DNA of 64,000 bases, from positions 124,001-188,000 of the forward strand of contig NZ_JAILWM010000004.1 of assembly GCF_025698945.1 (NCBI RefSeq), read 5' to 3'. The notes below the pieces were generated by a model, which saw only the letters and a list, made by a program, of their open reading frames with translations, was not told where the DNA came from and did not search any database. Shown here piece by piece: positions 26,104 through 36,136 of this stretch. Both the position numbers and the translations under genes were made by a program. Position 1 is the first letter of the stretch; every line of letters begins with the position of its first letter. Origin of the DNA: Nitrosopumilus sp. (lineage in GTDB: Archaea > Thermoproteota > Nitrososphaeria > Nitrososphaerales > Nitrosopumilaceae).

Positions 26104-27138
26104 ATGTCAATTAAAATAAATTTTGTTGTGTTATTTGTCGCTTCTGTGTTGATGTTAGGTGCCATATCTGCACCATTAAATTTAATCCAATCTGCTGATG
26201 CACTAAAAGGACAAGGAGTGCCATCATCTCAATACGGTTCTGCTACAAAACATAAAGTATGTGGAGATAAACTCTGCTCTGAAGTAAAGAAAGAAACACC
26301 AAAGAAAGAAGTAAAGACAGTTCCAAAGAAAGGAGCTGAAAAGATAGAAAAGAAAGAAGCAGAAAAAAAGAAAATTGAAGATAAAGAAATGTCTGCCCAA
26401 GCAAGATATGATGATACTGCTTTACCTCCAAGAACAATAAAGACTGGAACAATTACATCTGTTCAAGATCCAGGAAAAGGTCATGAGAATCATCAATTAG
26501 CTATTCTTCTTGCACCATCTGATAAAGTATATCGTGGAATGTTGACATTTACTGCATCCGATGAAGTTCAACTTGTTGCATTACATGGACCACTAAAACC
26601 TGGTCAAGATAAAGGACAGGCTATTTGGACACCTGATGGAAAAACAAAATACGCATTAACTTTCATTCCTCTAAATGCTAAAGCAGGAACATGGCAATTT
26701 GCAGGAAATGCATTAGCAGTTCATACCATGAAAGATGAGCCATTTACAATTTCATATTCGGTTGCATACAGAGAGAGAACATTATCTGACACTGTAAAAA
26801 GTGAAACTATTACCTCTGTTCAAGATCCAGGACTGGGTCATGAGAATCATCAATTAGCTATTCTTCTTGCACCAAGAACTACTGCATATTATGGTACATT
26901 AGGATATTCAGCATCTGAGAATGTACAGCTTGTAGCCCTACATGGCCCATTAACCGTTGGTCAAGAAAAAAATGGACAGGCTATTTGGTCTCCTGATGGA
27001 AAAACATTCTATGCCTTGACATTTGTAGATAAAGAAAATTCAATTGGAACTTGGCAATTTGCAGCAAATGCAATTGCACTTCATACCATGAAGGATACTC
27101 CTTTTACTGTAAGTTATTCTGTGGCAACAGGACAATAA
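26104..27138 (+). CDS. Exported protein with two tandem beta domains
   Basis: A 344-residue protein with a signal peptide (to about QSADA, residue 33), two Cys (KVCGDKLCS), and a Lys/Glu-rich linker (60-100) that should be extended or helical. Two near-identical domains of about 110 residues follow (112-222 and 235-342). Each begins TITSVQDPG-GHENHQLA and includes QLVALHGPL, GQAIW.PDGKT and a closing HTMKD-PFT. The domains also match at DNA level, so the duplication is recent. Several conserved His (GHENH, LHGP, HTMKD) could bind metal. Function unknown. Confidence 0.72.
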   Translation: MSIKINFVVLFVASVLMLGAISAPLNLIQSADALKGQGVPSSQYGSATKHKVCGDKLCSEVKKETPKKEVKTVPKKGAEKIEKKEAEKKKIEDKEMSAQARYDDTALPPRTIKTGTITSVQDPGKGHENHQLAILLAPSDKVYRGMLTFTASDEVQLVALHGPLKPGQDKGQAIWTPDGKTKYALTFIPLNAKAGTWQFAGNALAVHTMKDEPFTISYSVAYRERTLSDTVKSETITSVQDPGLGHENHQLAILLAPRTTAYYGTLGYSASENVQLVALHGPLTVGQEKNGQAIWSPDGKTFYALTFVDKENSIGTWQFAANAIALHTMKDTPFTVSYSVATGQ

Positions 27139-27242
27139 TTCAAAATTAAATAGTATAATATCAAAAACATGAAATTTAATTTAATGAGAAACTGTTCTAA
27201 AAATGGATAATTGGTTAAATTCTATAATGGTGTATTACCTTT

Positions 27243-27683
27243 ATGGAGAATAGCACAAGATCCGATTCTAACAAGATAGATGAGAAAAAACTATCTTTAT
27301 GTGATATAATGAAAGACGATACATCAGAGGTAATTAGAAAATTAGAATCTCAAACTCCTTCGTTATTTCAAAATTTCTCTGATTTGTATACTGCTTATCT
27401 TCATATGTATGATGATCTCTTTGGCACTTGCTACATTTCAGAAAAAGAGTTTTTTGACAAGATGAACATGGATCCAAAAATACTGCAACAAATTAAAAAA
27501 AACTCTGAAATAATGAAAAATAATTTTATGGAAATGATTGATATGAATACAAAATACATTGATGAATACACCAAGATGAGAATATCTGCCATCAAATCAT
27601 TTGACAATTTCTCTCATATTGTGATGGAGTCATATGTTAAATATCTCTCAGAATTCAACAAATCAATAAATTTGAAAAAATAA
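27243..27683 (+). CDS. Helical soluble protein of unknown function
   Basis: A 146-residue, all-helical acidic protein (LESQTPSLFQNFSDLYTAY, KMRISAIKSFDNFSHIVMESYVKYL). It has a weak resemblance in composition to PHA synthase subunit PhaE or phasins, not enough for a call. ATG start. The 100-bp gap upstream shows no structure I can name. Confidence 0.6.
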   Translation: MENSTRSDSNKIDEKKLSLCDIMKDDTSEVIRKLESQTPSLFQNFSDLYTAYLHMYDDLFGTCYISEKEFFDKMNMDPKILQQIKKNSEIMKNNFMEMIDMNTKYIDEYTKMRISAIKSFDNFSHIVMESYVKYLSEFNKSINLKK

Positions 27684-27712
27684 TTCATATTGTTCATTTC
27701 TAATTGAGTCAT

Positions 27713-28507
27713 ATGAAAAAAATTCTTTATTTTGTACTCCCAATCATTGCATTTTTAATAATATTTGTAAATGCCTTTTTTGGTCATCTTATTTTTTCAT
27801 CAGAATCCCAACAAGTTGTAAACAAATATTCTGTGTATGTTCATCTATTATCTGACTGGAAAAGTGATTCAAAGAATATTATTTTTGATGTAACAAATTC
27901 TTGGTATAAATCTGATAAGGATAATAAAGAAAATTATGTATTTGAAGCTGCATCAAAAGAATACAATTCAAATCAATTTCAAGAAATCAATGGTAAATCA
28001 TATGTTGAATTAAAACATGAATTTAGTGACTGTCAAGAAGATTGGCAACCGATGCTCTATAGAAAAGCAGTTGATACTGTAAGACATGAAATTGAATACG
28101 TGCAAGGAAAACAACTGAGTGCAGATCCTGAAATTTCAATATATCCTGATATTGATAATAAGAGTTATGATAATACAGAACAACAATTAAAAATCAAAAA
28201 TGGGTTTGTGCAGTTTTTCCCCATTTGTACATCTAAAGAAATCACATCATATGATTATAGTGTCAAAATTGATAACAAAGATTTAGGTTTTGATGCATAT
28301 TTTGTTTCATCATCTAGAGAGTACCAAAACTTTGTCAGTGAAGAGTTTGATTTTTACACTGAATTAGGTTGCTTTGCACAAAACAAACAAAGCTACAGTG
28401 GAACATGCAAAAATATCAACAAAGATAGTGGGTTGTTAGTAATATTACCAGATGAAATAAAACCATGGACCACGAAAATTACTGTAAACCTTTATGAAAT
28501 AAACTGA
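27713..28507 (+). CDS. Membrane-anchored exported protein, unknown function
   Basis: About 264 residues from ATG 27713 (MKKILYFVLPIIAF); the frame opens three codons earlier at TTG 27704. One N-terminal anchor helix (YFVLPIIAFLIIFVNAFFG) precedes a beta-rich outside domain of about 225 residues with four Cys (SDCQEDW, PICTSKE, LGCFAQN, GTCKNIN). It converges with the ATPase subunit I gene (3-bp gap). I know no family for the domain. Confidence 0.65.
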   Translation: MKKILYFVLPIIAFLIIFVNAFFGHLIFSSESQQVVNKYSVYVHLLSDWKSDSKNIIFDVTNSWYKSDKDNKENYVFEAASKEYNSNQFQEINGKSYVELKHEFSDCQEDWQPMLYRKAVDTVRHEIEYVQGKQLSADPEISIYPDIDNKSYDNTEQQLKIKNGFVQFFPICTSKEITSYDYSVKIDNKDLGFDAYFVSSSREYQNFVSEEFDFYTELGCFAQNKQSYSGTCKNINKDSGLLVILPDEIKPWTTKITVNLYEIN

Positions 28508-28510
28508 ATT

Positions 28511-30610
28511 TTATTTTTTCTTCCAGATGAACTGATTGTAAATCAATTCTGGTCTAATCTGTCTGAATGGTTGGGAGCCTCCTACATACCATTTTGTAAA
28601 GAATTCATACAAGTGCAATCTGAGTGACTGGATATACACAATTAATCCTTCAATCATCATGATTCCCAAGTTGCCTCCAATAATCATAGCCATTGCTCCT
28701 CCAGATGAAGCACCACCAAGTGATGAAAATGCATTATTTACTGTAAGTAACAAAGCAGCGTGGACAAGCAACATAATTCCAAGTCGAGCATAACTAATTG
28801 TGTGGGCTAAACTCTCAACTGTTTTTCCTAAGAGTACTTCCATAATTACACTAGCAGGATCTGCCCCATCTTCTGGATGCTTCTTTGCATGCATTACACC
28901 TCCTACCATCATAATTACCATGGATGCAATTACAATTACAACAGCAATTCGAGTAACAATCCAAACTTGTGCCCAATCCCCTAAGAACATTGTAACCCAT
29001 GGAACTGCTTCTGTGTGAACTTTAGAATACATGTTCATGACATCATACTGTGATCCAATTGCACACATCATTACAACAACAATTCCTCCATAGAGAGTAA
29101 TGTTTGGAATTGCTTCAGTAAATACAACAAGTTTGTGACCTTCTTTTGCTAATCTAATAATTCTCAAAGTCATTGCCCAAACCAAATGAACAATTCCAAT
29201 GAATAACGAAACTTTTAGAATATTAATTACTTGATCAAATGTTAATTCAGCAACACTGAGTATTCCAACTATCCAACTAACCGAATGCAGTGCTCCACCT
29301 TCTTCTAATAATCCCTCAAATGGTCCCATATGATCAAGATGATAACCAAACGCTTCTCCTGCACCAACACCTGCAATAGCTGCCGATGCACCAGAGATTG
29401 CAATGAGCATTCCCCATCTGGAAAGTTCTCCTTGCCCCTTAAACTTGAATAGTAAACCAAGTCCCATTAGTAACAATCCATGACCCATATCTGCAAACAT
29501 TAGTCCATAGAAGATTGGCCACATTAGAGCAATCATTGGAGTTGGATCAGGTTCTCCAGATTTTGGAATTCCTTGACTTTTAGTGATTACCTCAAAGGTT
29601 CTTACAAATTTCTTATTATCAAATAATGTTGGAATTTCTTCTTTTAGCTTTGGGTCTGTAATGTCCTCAACAACTGACATCCATTGTTTAGTAGATTCTG
29701 TAAATTTTGATTCCATTTTTGCTGGAATAAATCCCTGAAGTACTGCAAAATTCTTAGTGCCTCCTGGTTTTCTCAAAGTCTCAAGTACATCTTTTGCAAC
29801 TAGAGCCTTTTCATGTAGAGATAAAATATCACGTCTAATTTTCTTTGCAAGTCCTGCTAGTTCTTTTTTAATGGCTGCTTGTTTTGCAGTTAATTCTTTA
29901 ATTTTGGCTTCAGCTAGTTCGTATGCCTCACTTGGAATTTGTGGGAATCCCTCTGGAATTTTAAACGTATTAGAGTTGAAACTTCGTAAAACCTTTAGAA
30001 CTTTTTCTGAATCTGTAGTATCTGAAATGACTAAAATTGCTGATTTTTCTTTATTCTCTAAATCGTATTTGTAGATTGTAACTCCTTCAAGTGAACGAGA
30101 AATCTCATCATAATCTGCTGTATTGATTACAAACAGATTTGTGAAGAAATATTTCATTAAACCAAATCCAGAAAGATCCATCTTCATCTTTCTAATTACT
30201 TCAAGTGTATCCTTGAGTGATTTGTATTCTTCAATTGCAGCTCTTGTATTTGCTGCCTCTTCAAGCAATTGTGCTGGTTTCTCAATAATTGACGGAGTCT
30301 CTTTTTCTAACTCCTTTATCATCTCTTCAATCTCATTAATTTCAAAATCTTTTTTCTTGATTACAGTTCCTTTGAATAAAATCTCCATAATTCCAACTTG
30401 TAGTGGAATCCCCATTCCTTTGATGACATCATCTATTGATTGGTATGTCTGCTGTGCCTTTAGTAGAAGATCGTCGATTTCAGGAGTTACCAAATCACTT
30501 GCAGAATCTATTTTGTGATACCACTCAAACTCAGTTAATCTAGAGATTGCTTTAGGAGAATCGCTTCTTGGCAGAATTACTGTTCCAAGTTTTAGATCGG
30601 CTGTACCCAA
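28511..30610 (-). CDS. atpI: A-type ATP synthase subunit I (a)
   Basis: A 699-residue subunit a/I of the archaeal A-type ATPase. The N-terminal half (about 1-340) is a cytoplasmic coiled-coil stalk-binding region. The C-terminal half has seven or eight membrane helices, starting at MALMWPIFYGLMFADMGHG and including the conserved SYARLGIMLLVHAALL segment with the Arg that faces the rotor ring. TTG start. It is divergent from subunit E across 73 bp, so one intergenic region probably drives both halves of the operon. Confidence 0.93.
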   Translation of the reverse strand: MGTADLKLGTVILPRSDSPKAISRLTEFEWYHKIDSASDLVTPEIDDLLLKAQQTYQSIDDVIKGMGIPLQVGIMEILFKGTVIKKKDFEINEIEEMIKELEKETPSIIEKPAQLLEEAANTRAAIEEYKSLKDTLEVIRKMKMDLSGFGLMKYFFTNLFVINTADYDEISRSLEGVTIYKYDLENKEKSAILVISDTTDSEKVLKVLRSFNSNTFKIPEGFPQIPSEAYELAEAKIKELTAKQAAIKKELAGLAKKIRRDILSLHEKALVAKDVLETLRKPGGTKNFAVLQGFIPAKMESKFTESTKQWMSVVEDITDPKLKEEIPTLFDNKKFVRTFEVITKSQGIPKSGEPDPTPMIALMWPIFYGLMFADMGHGLLLMGLGLLFKFKGQGELSRWGMLIAISGASAAIAGVGAGEAFGYHLDHMGPFEGLLEEGGALHSVSWIVGILSVAELTFDQVINILKVSLFIGIVHLVWAMTLRIIRLAKEGHKLVVFTEAIPNITLYGGIVVVMMCAIGSQYDVMNMYSKVHTEAVPWVTMFLGDWAQVWIVTRIAVVIVIASMVIMMVGGVMHAKKHPEDGADPASVIMEVLLGKTVESLAHTISYARLGIMLLVHAALLLTVNNAFSSLGGASSGGAMAMIIGGNLGIMMIEGLIVYIQSLRLHLYEFFTKWYVGGSQPFRQIRPELIYNQFIWKKK

Positions 30611-30683
30611 GACAAATTTTGGGTATTTTCATTGAGTTTAATATCTTTCTGATATTGTCTATTCCCAAACATTAAAATCTATT

Positions 30684-31301
30684 ATGGGTCAACGGCACCC
30701 ATTGACATCTAATTCAGCGTTAGAAAGTACAATCGATAAAATTCTAAAAAACACTGAAAAAGACATTCTCTCAAGCATAAAGTCTGGATTAGACGATTCT
30801 CAGAAAAATCTTGATGACTCTCTTCCAAAATTAGAAGGAGAATATAACAAAATTATCTCAGATGGCAAAAAAGAGGCCGATAAGATTGAAAAACAAATCA
30901 TCGGAAGTGCCGATTTAGAGGCTAGAAATAAACAATTAATGATTTTAGAAGAAGCAGTTGACAAGGTTTTCTCAACTGCAATAGATCAAATCTCAAATGG
31001 AGATCGAAGTGGTGATTATGCAAATCTTATCAAAAAATTACTAGAAGAATCAACTCAAATTTTGGGTACAACTGAAGTTAAAGTATTTACAAATTCAAAA
31101 GATAAAGATGTAGTTCAATCTGCATTATCTCAATTCTCAGGTGCAGAGTTAGCATCTGATACAATTGATTGTCTTGGTGGAATTATTGTAAAATCTAAAG
31201 ATGGAGCAATGACATTTGATAATACAATTGATGCAAGAATTAACCGCATGAAGCCTTTAATAAGGAAAGAAATTGCAACAAAATTCGGAGTAGGAAATTA
31301 G
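30684..31301 (+). CDS. atpE: A-type ATP synthase subunit E
   Basis: A 205-residue peripheral stalk subunit. The N-terminal 90 residues are a long charged helix (LEGEYNKIISDGKKEADKIEK), and the C-terminal domain ends with the family signature CLGGIIVKSKDGAMTFDNTIDARI. ATG start; 3 bp before subunit A. Confidence 0.92.
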   Translation: MGQRHPLTSNSALESTIDKILKNTEKDILSSIKSGLDDSQKNLDDSLPKLEGEYNKIISDGKKEADKIEKQIIGSADLEARNKQLMILEEAVDKVFSTAIDQISNGDRSGDYANLIKKLLEESTQILGTTEVKVFTNSKDKDVVQSALSQFSGAELASDTIDCLGGIIVKSKDGAMTFDNTIDARINRMKPLIRKEIATKFGVGN

Positions 31302-31304
31302 GAT

Positions 31305-33083
31305 ATGGCAGCTCAAGGAAGAATTGTTTGGGTAAGTGGTCCTGCAGTTAGAGCAGACGGAATGTCTGATGCAAAAATGTACGAGACTGTTACCGTTGGA
31401 AATTCAAAACTAGTTGGAGAAGTAATTAGATTAACTGGTGATGTGGCATTTATTCAAGTATACGAATCAACAAGTGGATTAAAACCTGGTGAACCAGTTA
31501 TTGGAACCGGAAACCCACTTAGTGTATTATTGGGTCCTGGAATTATTGGACAACTCTATGATGGAATTCAAAGACCATTAAGAGAACTATCTAAAGCATC
31601 TGGTTCATTCATTGGAAGAGGCATCACAACTACTCCAGTTGACATGACAAAAAAATATCACTTTGTTCCAACTGTAAGCAATGGTGATGAAGTATTGCCA
31701 GGAAATATTATTGGAACTGTTCAAGAAACTGATCTTATTGAGCACTCTATAATGGTACCACCAGATCATCCAGGTGGAAAAATCTCAAACATTGTTTCAG
31801 AAGGAGATTATGATTTAGAGACTGAACTTGCTTCTGCTGAAAAGAATGGTCAAAATGTACCTATCAAAATGTATCATAGATGGCCAGTTAGAAAACCACG
31901 TCCATACAAGAAAAGATATGATCCTACAGTTCCATTACTTACAGGTCAACGAGTTATTGATACATTCTTCCCAATTGCTAAAGGAGGAACAGGTTCAATT
32001 CCTGGAGCATTTGGAACAGGAAAGACTGTAACATTACACCAGATTGCAAAATGGGCTGATTCTCAAGTTGTTGTTTACATTGGTTGTGGCGAAAGAGGAA
32101 ATGAGATGACTGAAGTATTAGTTGAATTCCCACACCTCAAAGATCCACGTAGTGGAAAACCACTTATGGATAGAACTGTTCTTGTTGCAAATACAAGTAA
32201 CATGCCAGTAGCAGCCAGAGAGGCTAGTATCTATACTGGTGTAACAATTGCAGAATATTATAGAGATATGGGAAAAGACGTTGTACTTGTTGCAGATTCT
32301 ACAAGTAGATGGGCCGAAGCACTTAGAGAAATGAGTGGTAGATTAGAAGAGATGCCTGCAGAAGAAGGATATCCATCATATCTTGCATCAAGATTAGCAG
32401 AATTTTATGAAAGAGCAGGTCGTGTCAGAGCTCAAGGAAGTCCTGATAGAGACGGTTCAGTTACCTTAGTTGGTGCAGTATCTCCATCTGGTGGTGACTT
32501 TACAGAACCTGTTACTACTCACACTATGAGATTTATCAAAACCTTCTGGGCTCTAGATGCAAAACTTGCTTACTCTAGACACTATCCATCAATTAATTGG
32601 ATGAATAGTTACTCTGGTTATCTTGCAGATATTGCAAAGTGGTGGGGTGAAAATATTAACGAAGATTGGCTTAGTCTTAGAAGTGAAGCTTATGGAATTT
32701 TACAAAGAGAAGATACACTAAAAGAAATTGTTAGACTCTTAGGTCCTGAAGCATTACCTGATGAAGAAAAATTAATTCTTGAAGTAGCAAGGATGGTAAA
32801 GATTGGTTTACTACAACAAAACTCATTTGATGATGTTGATACTTACTGTAGTCCAGAAAAACAATACAAATTATTGAAATTACTAGTTGACTTTTACAGA
32901 AAGGGTCAACAAGCACTGAAAGAAGGTGCAGCATTATCTGATATCCGTGCAATGGCAGTTGTTACTTTGATTCTCAAAGCAAGAATGGATGTCAAAGATG
33001 ATGAGATGCCAAAACTTGATCAATTAGATAAAGATATGCAAGAACAATTCAAAGCAATTACAGGAGTGAAAGTTTCAAATTGA
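31305..33083 (+). CDS. atpA: A-type ATP synthase catalytic subunit A
   Basis: A 592-residue catalytic subunit. It has the A-type bulge domain (about 110-190), Walker A GAFGTGKT near 234, [13 protein letters not shown], Walker [18 protein letters not shown], and the [12 protein letters not shown] loop. ATG start. Its stop overlaps the start of subunit B by 4 bp. In an autotroph like this one it makes ATP from the ion gradient of ammonia oxidation. Confidence 0.97.
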   Translation: MAAQGRIVWVSGPAVRADGMSDAKMYETVTVGNSKLVGEVIRLTGDVAFIQVYESTSGLKPGEPVIGTGNPLSVLLGPGIIGQLYDGIQRPLRELSKASGSFIGRGITTTPVDMTKKYHFVPTVSNGDEVLPGNIIGTVQETDLIEHSIMVPPDHPGGKISNIVSEGDYDLETELASAEKNGQNVPIKMYHRWPVRKPRPYKKRYDPTVPLLTGQRVIDTFFPIAKGGTGSIPGAFGTGKTVTLHQIAKWADSQVVVYIGCGERGNEMTEVLVEFPHLKDPRSGKPLMDRTVLVANTSNMPVAAREASIYTGVTIAEYYRDMGKDVVLVADSTSRWAEALREMSGRLEEMPAEEGYPSYLASRLAEFYERAGRVRAQGSPDRDGSVTLVGAVSPSGGDFTEPVTTHTMRFIKTFWALDAKLAYSRHYPSINWMNSYSGYLADIAKWWGENINEDWLSLRSEAYGILQREDTLKEIVRLLGPEALPDEEKLILEVARMVKIGLLQQNSFDDVDTYCSPEKQYKLLKLLVDFYRKGQQALKEGAALSDIRAMAVVTLILKARMDVKDDEMPKLDQLDKDMQEQFKAITGVKVSN

Positions 33084-34465
33084 CAACTGAAGGCGGAGTT
33101 CAATACAGTAAGATTGCAGAAATCAAAGGACCTCTAGTAATTGTTGATGATGTAGAAAATGCAGCATTTGATGAACTTGTAGAAATTGAAACTAATGATG
33201 GTCAACGAAGACTAGGTAAAGTTCTTGAAGTTGGAAACGGTAAAGCTATTGTCCAAGTCTTTGAGGGAACATCTGGATTATCTATCTCTGGAACTAACGC
33301 AAAATTTGTTGGCAAAGTTATGGAAATGCCAGTTTCAAAAGAAGTACTTGGTAGAGTATTTGATGGATTAGGAAGACCAAAAGACGGACTACCAGATCCA
33401 ATTGCTGATAAATTTATTGACATTAATGGTGAACCAATGAATCCTGAACAACGAGAATATCCAAAGGACTTCATTCAAACTGGTGTGTCTGTAATTGATG
33501 GAATGATTACTCTAGTTAGAGGACAAAAACTTCCAATCTTTTCTGGCTCTGGTATGTCTCACAATCTATTGGCTGCACAAATTGCAAGACAAGCAAGTGT
33601 TGTTGGAACCAGTGATGATTTTGCAGTAGTTTTTGCTGCAATTGGTGTGCAATACAGTGAAGCAGAATATTTCAGACGAAGTCTTGAAGAATCAGGTGCT
33701 CTAAAAAGAAGTGTACTATTTCTAAACACAGCAGACGATCCTGCTATTGAGAGAATCATTACTCCTCGTGTAGCATTAACTGTTGCAGAATACTTGGCAT
33801 TTGAATTAGGAATGCATGTTTTGGTAATTCTTACTGATATGACAAACTATGCAGAGGCACTCAGAGAAATTAGTGCAGCAAGAGAAGAAGTCCCTGGAAG
33901 AAAGGGATATCCTGGTTATCTTTACACTGACCTCTCAACAATCTATGAGAGAGCAGGAAAACTAAATGGAAGAAAAGGAAGTGTAACACAAGTTCCAATT
34001 TTATCAATGCCTTCTGATGATATTACTCACCCAATTCCAGATCTTACAGGTTACATTACAGAAGGTCAAGTCGTACTTGGTAGAGATTTATTCAGACAAG
34101 GAATCTATCCTCCAATCAATATCTTGATGAGTCTTAGCAGATTAATGAAAGACGGAATTGGTGAAGGAAGTACAAGAGCAGATCATGGTGAAGTATCAAA
34201 CCAAGTTTATGATGCATACTCTCGTGCACAAGAAGTAAGAGCACTTGCAGGAATTGTTGGTAAAGCAGGACTAACTGAAATTGATTTAAAGTACATGGAT
34301 GTCGGTGATGTCTTTGAAAATGAATTCCTAGCACAAGCAACAGATGAGAACAGAACTATTGAAGAAACACTTGGAATCTTATGGAAGATTGTTTCTAAAC
34401 TACCAAAGAATGAGATTACCAAAATTAAAGACAAATACATAGACGAGTACTACAAGGAAGAGTAA
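33080..34465 (+). CDS. atpB: A-type ATP synthase regulatory subunit B
   Basis: A 461-residue non-catalytic subunit. The P-loop position reads FSGSGMSHN, lacking the GKT of catalytic subunits as expected, and [24 protein letters not shown] is the B-subunit signature. TTG start overlapping subunit A by 4 bp. Four bases separate it from subunit D. Confidence 0.97.
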   Translation: MTTEGGVQYSKIAEIKGPLVIVDDVENAAFDELVEIETNDGQRRLGKVLEVGNGKAIVQVFEGTSGLSISGTNAKFVGKVMEMPVSKEVLGRVFDGLGRPKDGLPDPIADKFIDINGEPMNPEQREYPKDFIQTGVSVIDGMITLVRGQKLPIFSGSGMSHNLLAAQIARQASVVGTSDDFAVVFAAIGVQYSEAEYFRRSLEESGALKRSVLFLNTADDPAIERIITPRVALTVAEYLAFELGMHVLVILTDMTNYAEALREISAAREEVPGRKGYPGYLYTDLSTIYERAGKLNGRKGSVTQVPILSMPSDDITHPIPDLTGYITEGQVVLGRDLFRQGIYPPINILMSLSRLMKDGIGEGSTRADHGEVSNQVYDAYSRAQEVRALAGIVGKAGLTEIDLKYMDVGDVFENEFLAQATDENRTIEETLGILWKIVSKLPKNEITKIKDKYIDEYYKEE

Positions 34466-34469
34466 CAGA

Positions 34470-35102
34470 ATGTCATTTGGACAAAATGTTGCAGCCACAA
34501 AAATTGAGCTTCTAAAATACAAAAAATCTACTCAAGTAGCCGTAATGGTTCAGAAAATTTTAGATGATAAACGTAAAGTGCTTTTAAAAAATATTGAAGA
34601 GATGATTGAAGAAGCATCAAAAGCAAGAGGTGGAATTTGGGAACCACTACAAGACATTTATCAATCAGTAAACGAAGCATATCTGGCATTAGGAACCAAT
34701 ACTGTTGATTCTGTTGCTGAATCTACTCCTCCAGTAATGGAAGTAGAGGTTCATGTAAGAAGAGTTGTTGATGTTAAGATTCCGGCATTATCTGTAACTG
34801 AGAAAGATACAAAATCAATGCCTTATGGTTTTGCTGATACAAATTCTTCAATTGATAGAGCAGCAAAACAAATCAAGGAATTACTTCCAAAAATCTGCAA
34901 AGCTGCTGAATATGAAAATTCAATTTTTAGTTTAGCAAAAGCACTTGAGAAAACACAAAAGCTTCTCAATGCACTTGAAAATGTCATTATTCCACAATAT
35001 CAACAAAAAATTCGATTTATTCTTGCAACTCTTGAGGAAAGAGAAAGAGAAGAATTCGCAAAGTTAAAAAAAGTGAAGGCAAAGATGGAAAGTAGAAAAT
35101 AA
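34470..35102 (+). CDS. atpD: A-type ATP synthase subunit D
   Basis: A 210-residue central rotor shaft subunit: a long antiparallel coiled coil starting ATKIELLKYKKSTQVAVMVQKIL and ending in NALENVIIPQYQQKIRFILATLEEREREEFAKLK split across its second helix. A GGAAGAG ribosome site precedes ATG 34470. Its stop overlaps the next ATG as TAATG. Confidence 0.94.
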   Translation: MSFGQNVAATKIELLKYKKSTQVAVMVQKILDDKRKVLLKNIEEMIEEASKARGGIWEPLQDIYQSVNEAYLALGTNTVDSVAESTPPVMEVEVHVRRVVDVKIPALSVTEKDTKSMPYGFADTNSSIDRAAKQIKELLPKICKAAEYENSIFSLAKALEKTQKLLNALENVIIPQYQQKIRFILATLEEREREEFAKLKKVKAKMESRK

Positions 35103-35233
35103 TGGCAAAAGAAGAAATTAAAAAATTACTTGAACATTCCAAGAAGGAATTGGATTCAAATTATGATAATTTTGTAAAATCTATTCAAGATGATCTGACT
35201 TCATTCAAAAAGAAAGCATTAGATCGAATTTGA
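35102..35233 (+). CDS. 43-residue helical protein inside the ATPase operon
   Basis: The ORF MAKEEIKKLLEHSKKEL.. ends ..FKKKALDRI. Its ATG overlaps the subunit D stop (TAATG), so translation is probably coupled. The whole chain looks like one amphipathic charged helix. Genes for subunits F and H are not otherwise visible in the window, so this could be a shortened peripheral stalk helix (H/G-like) or an assembly factor. That is inference from position and composition. Confidence 0.65.
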   Translation: MAKEEIKKLLEHSKKELDSNYDNFVKSIQDDLTSFKKKALDRI

Positions 35234-35251
35234 ATAGCTTACCTCATCATG

Positions 35252-35260
35252 ATTTAAATA
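35252..35260 (+). promoter_or_regulatory. TATA box for subunit K
   Basis: ATTTAAATA lies 26-34 bp before ATG 35286, and a GAGAGGAG ribosome site occupies 35267-35274. A separate promoter for the ring subunit would meet its higher copy number in the complex. Confidence 0.5.
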
Positions 35261-35285
35261 TGGACCGAGAGGAGCCACATCGTAA

Positions 35286-35591
35286 ATGAAAACTATAGTA
35301 TTGTTACTTTTGGCAGCATCAGCAATTTCAATTCTCGGATCAACCGGAGTTGCATTTGCAGCAGAAGATGGTGCATCTAGTGGCGACTCTATGAAACTCC
35401 TCGGTGCTGGATTGGCCTTTGGTATTGCAGCTGGTGGAGCAGGAATAGGTCTTGGTCAAGTAGGTGCAGCAGGTCTTGCAGTCATTAGTGAGAACCCAGC
35501 TTTACAGTCTAAGGTGTTCATCTTCGTAGGTATGGTAGAATCAATTGCTATCTACGGTATAGTTATGATGTTTATCATCTTAGGACAATAG
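35286..35591 (+). CDS. atpK: A-type ATP synthase subunit K (proteolipid c ring)
   Basis: A 101-residue proteolipid with a cleavable-looking signal peptide (to FAFAA-like VAFAA, about 26) and two membrane helices. Helix 1 is Gly-rich with GIGLGQVGAAG; helix 2 holds the ion-binding Glu in GMVESIAIYG. The Gln of helix 1 and E-S-x-x-x-Y of helix 2 match the sodium-coordination set known from Na+-type c rings. It has its own TATA box and ribosome site. Its codon use is GC-rich like amt, in keeping with high expression. Confidence 0.93.
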   Translation: MKTIVLLLLAASAISILGSTGVAFAAEDGASSGDSMKLLGAGLAFGIAAGGAGIGLGQVGAAGLAVISENPALQSKVFIFVGMVESIAIYGIVMMFIILGQ

Positions 35592-35633
35592 TTAGTCCTA
35601 ACAAAATCTTTTTCAAATTTTTATATTTTTAAT

Positions 35634-36095
35634 TTAATTATATTTTAGCTTATTCACATCCAAAACTCTTGCACAATATCTACACTTTAGGACTCTTCCT
35701 TCTTTATCAATAACATCCATTACAGATTCGATATGTTCGGCACTATTGGTAATACAATCTGGATTTGAGCATCGAAATATCCTATCAATCTCATTTGGAA
35801 GTGAAACTCTTCGCTTCTCAACCAGCTTAAAATCCTTAATTATGTTGATAGTTGATTTTGGAGCAATCACTGCTAGTTTGTTTGTATCATCATCTTTTAG
35901 AAATTTATTTTCAACTTTTATGATGTCTTTTTTCTTGAATTTACCGCTGGGAACATTCAGAGCAATAGTGATTAGGCTTCCATCCCCACCATCAATTCTT
36001 AGTGCATTTAGGACTTGAAGACCCTTACCTTCATCAATATGGTCAATTACTGTACCTTCCTTGATTCTTCTAACCATAAGTTCAGATTGTTCCAT
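35634..36095 (-). CDS. pyrI: Aspartate carbamoyltransferase regulatory subunit
   Basis: PyrI, about 153 residues from ATG 36095 (MEQSELMVRRI); the frame could extend to GTG 36116. It has the allosteric nucleotide-binding domain (GTVIDHIDEGKGLQVLNAL) and the zinc domain with four Cys (RCSNPDC and CRYC). It binds the PyrB catalytic trimer to form the regulated holoenzyme of pyrimidine synthesis. It is divergent from pyrB, not in the usual pyrBI order. Confidence 0.94.
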   Translation of the reverse strand: MEQSELMVRRIKEGTVIDHIDEGKGLQVLNALRIDGGDGSLITIALNVPSGKFKKKDIIKVENKFLKDDDTNKLAVIAPKSTINIIKDFKLVEKRRVSLPNEIDRIFRCSNPDCITNSAEHIESVMDVIDKEGRVLKCRYCARVLDVNKLKYN

Positions 36096-36136
36096 CAGAA
36101 TACTTTGTATAGTCACCTGTATATAATATTGAAAGA

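Noticed and set aside
27243-27683. PHA synthase subunit PhaE or phasin
   Set aside because: Only helical composition is similar; no PhaC gene or family motif is nearby.
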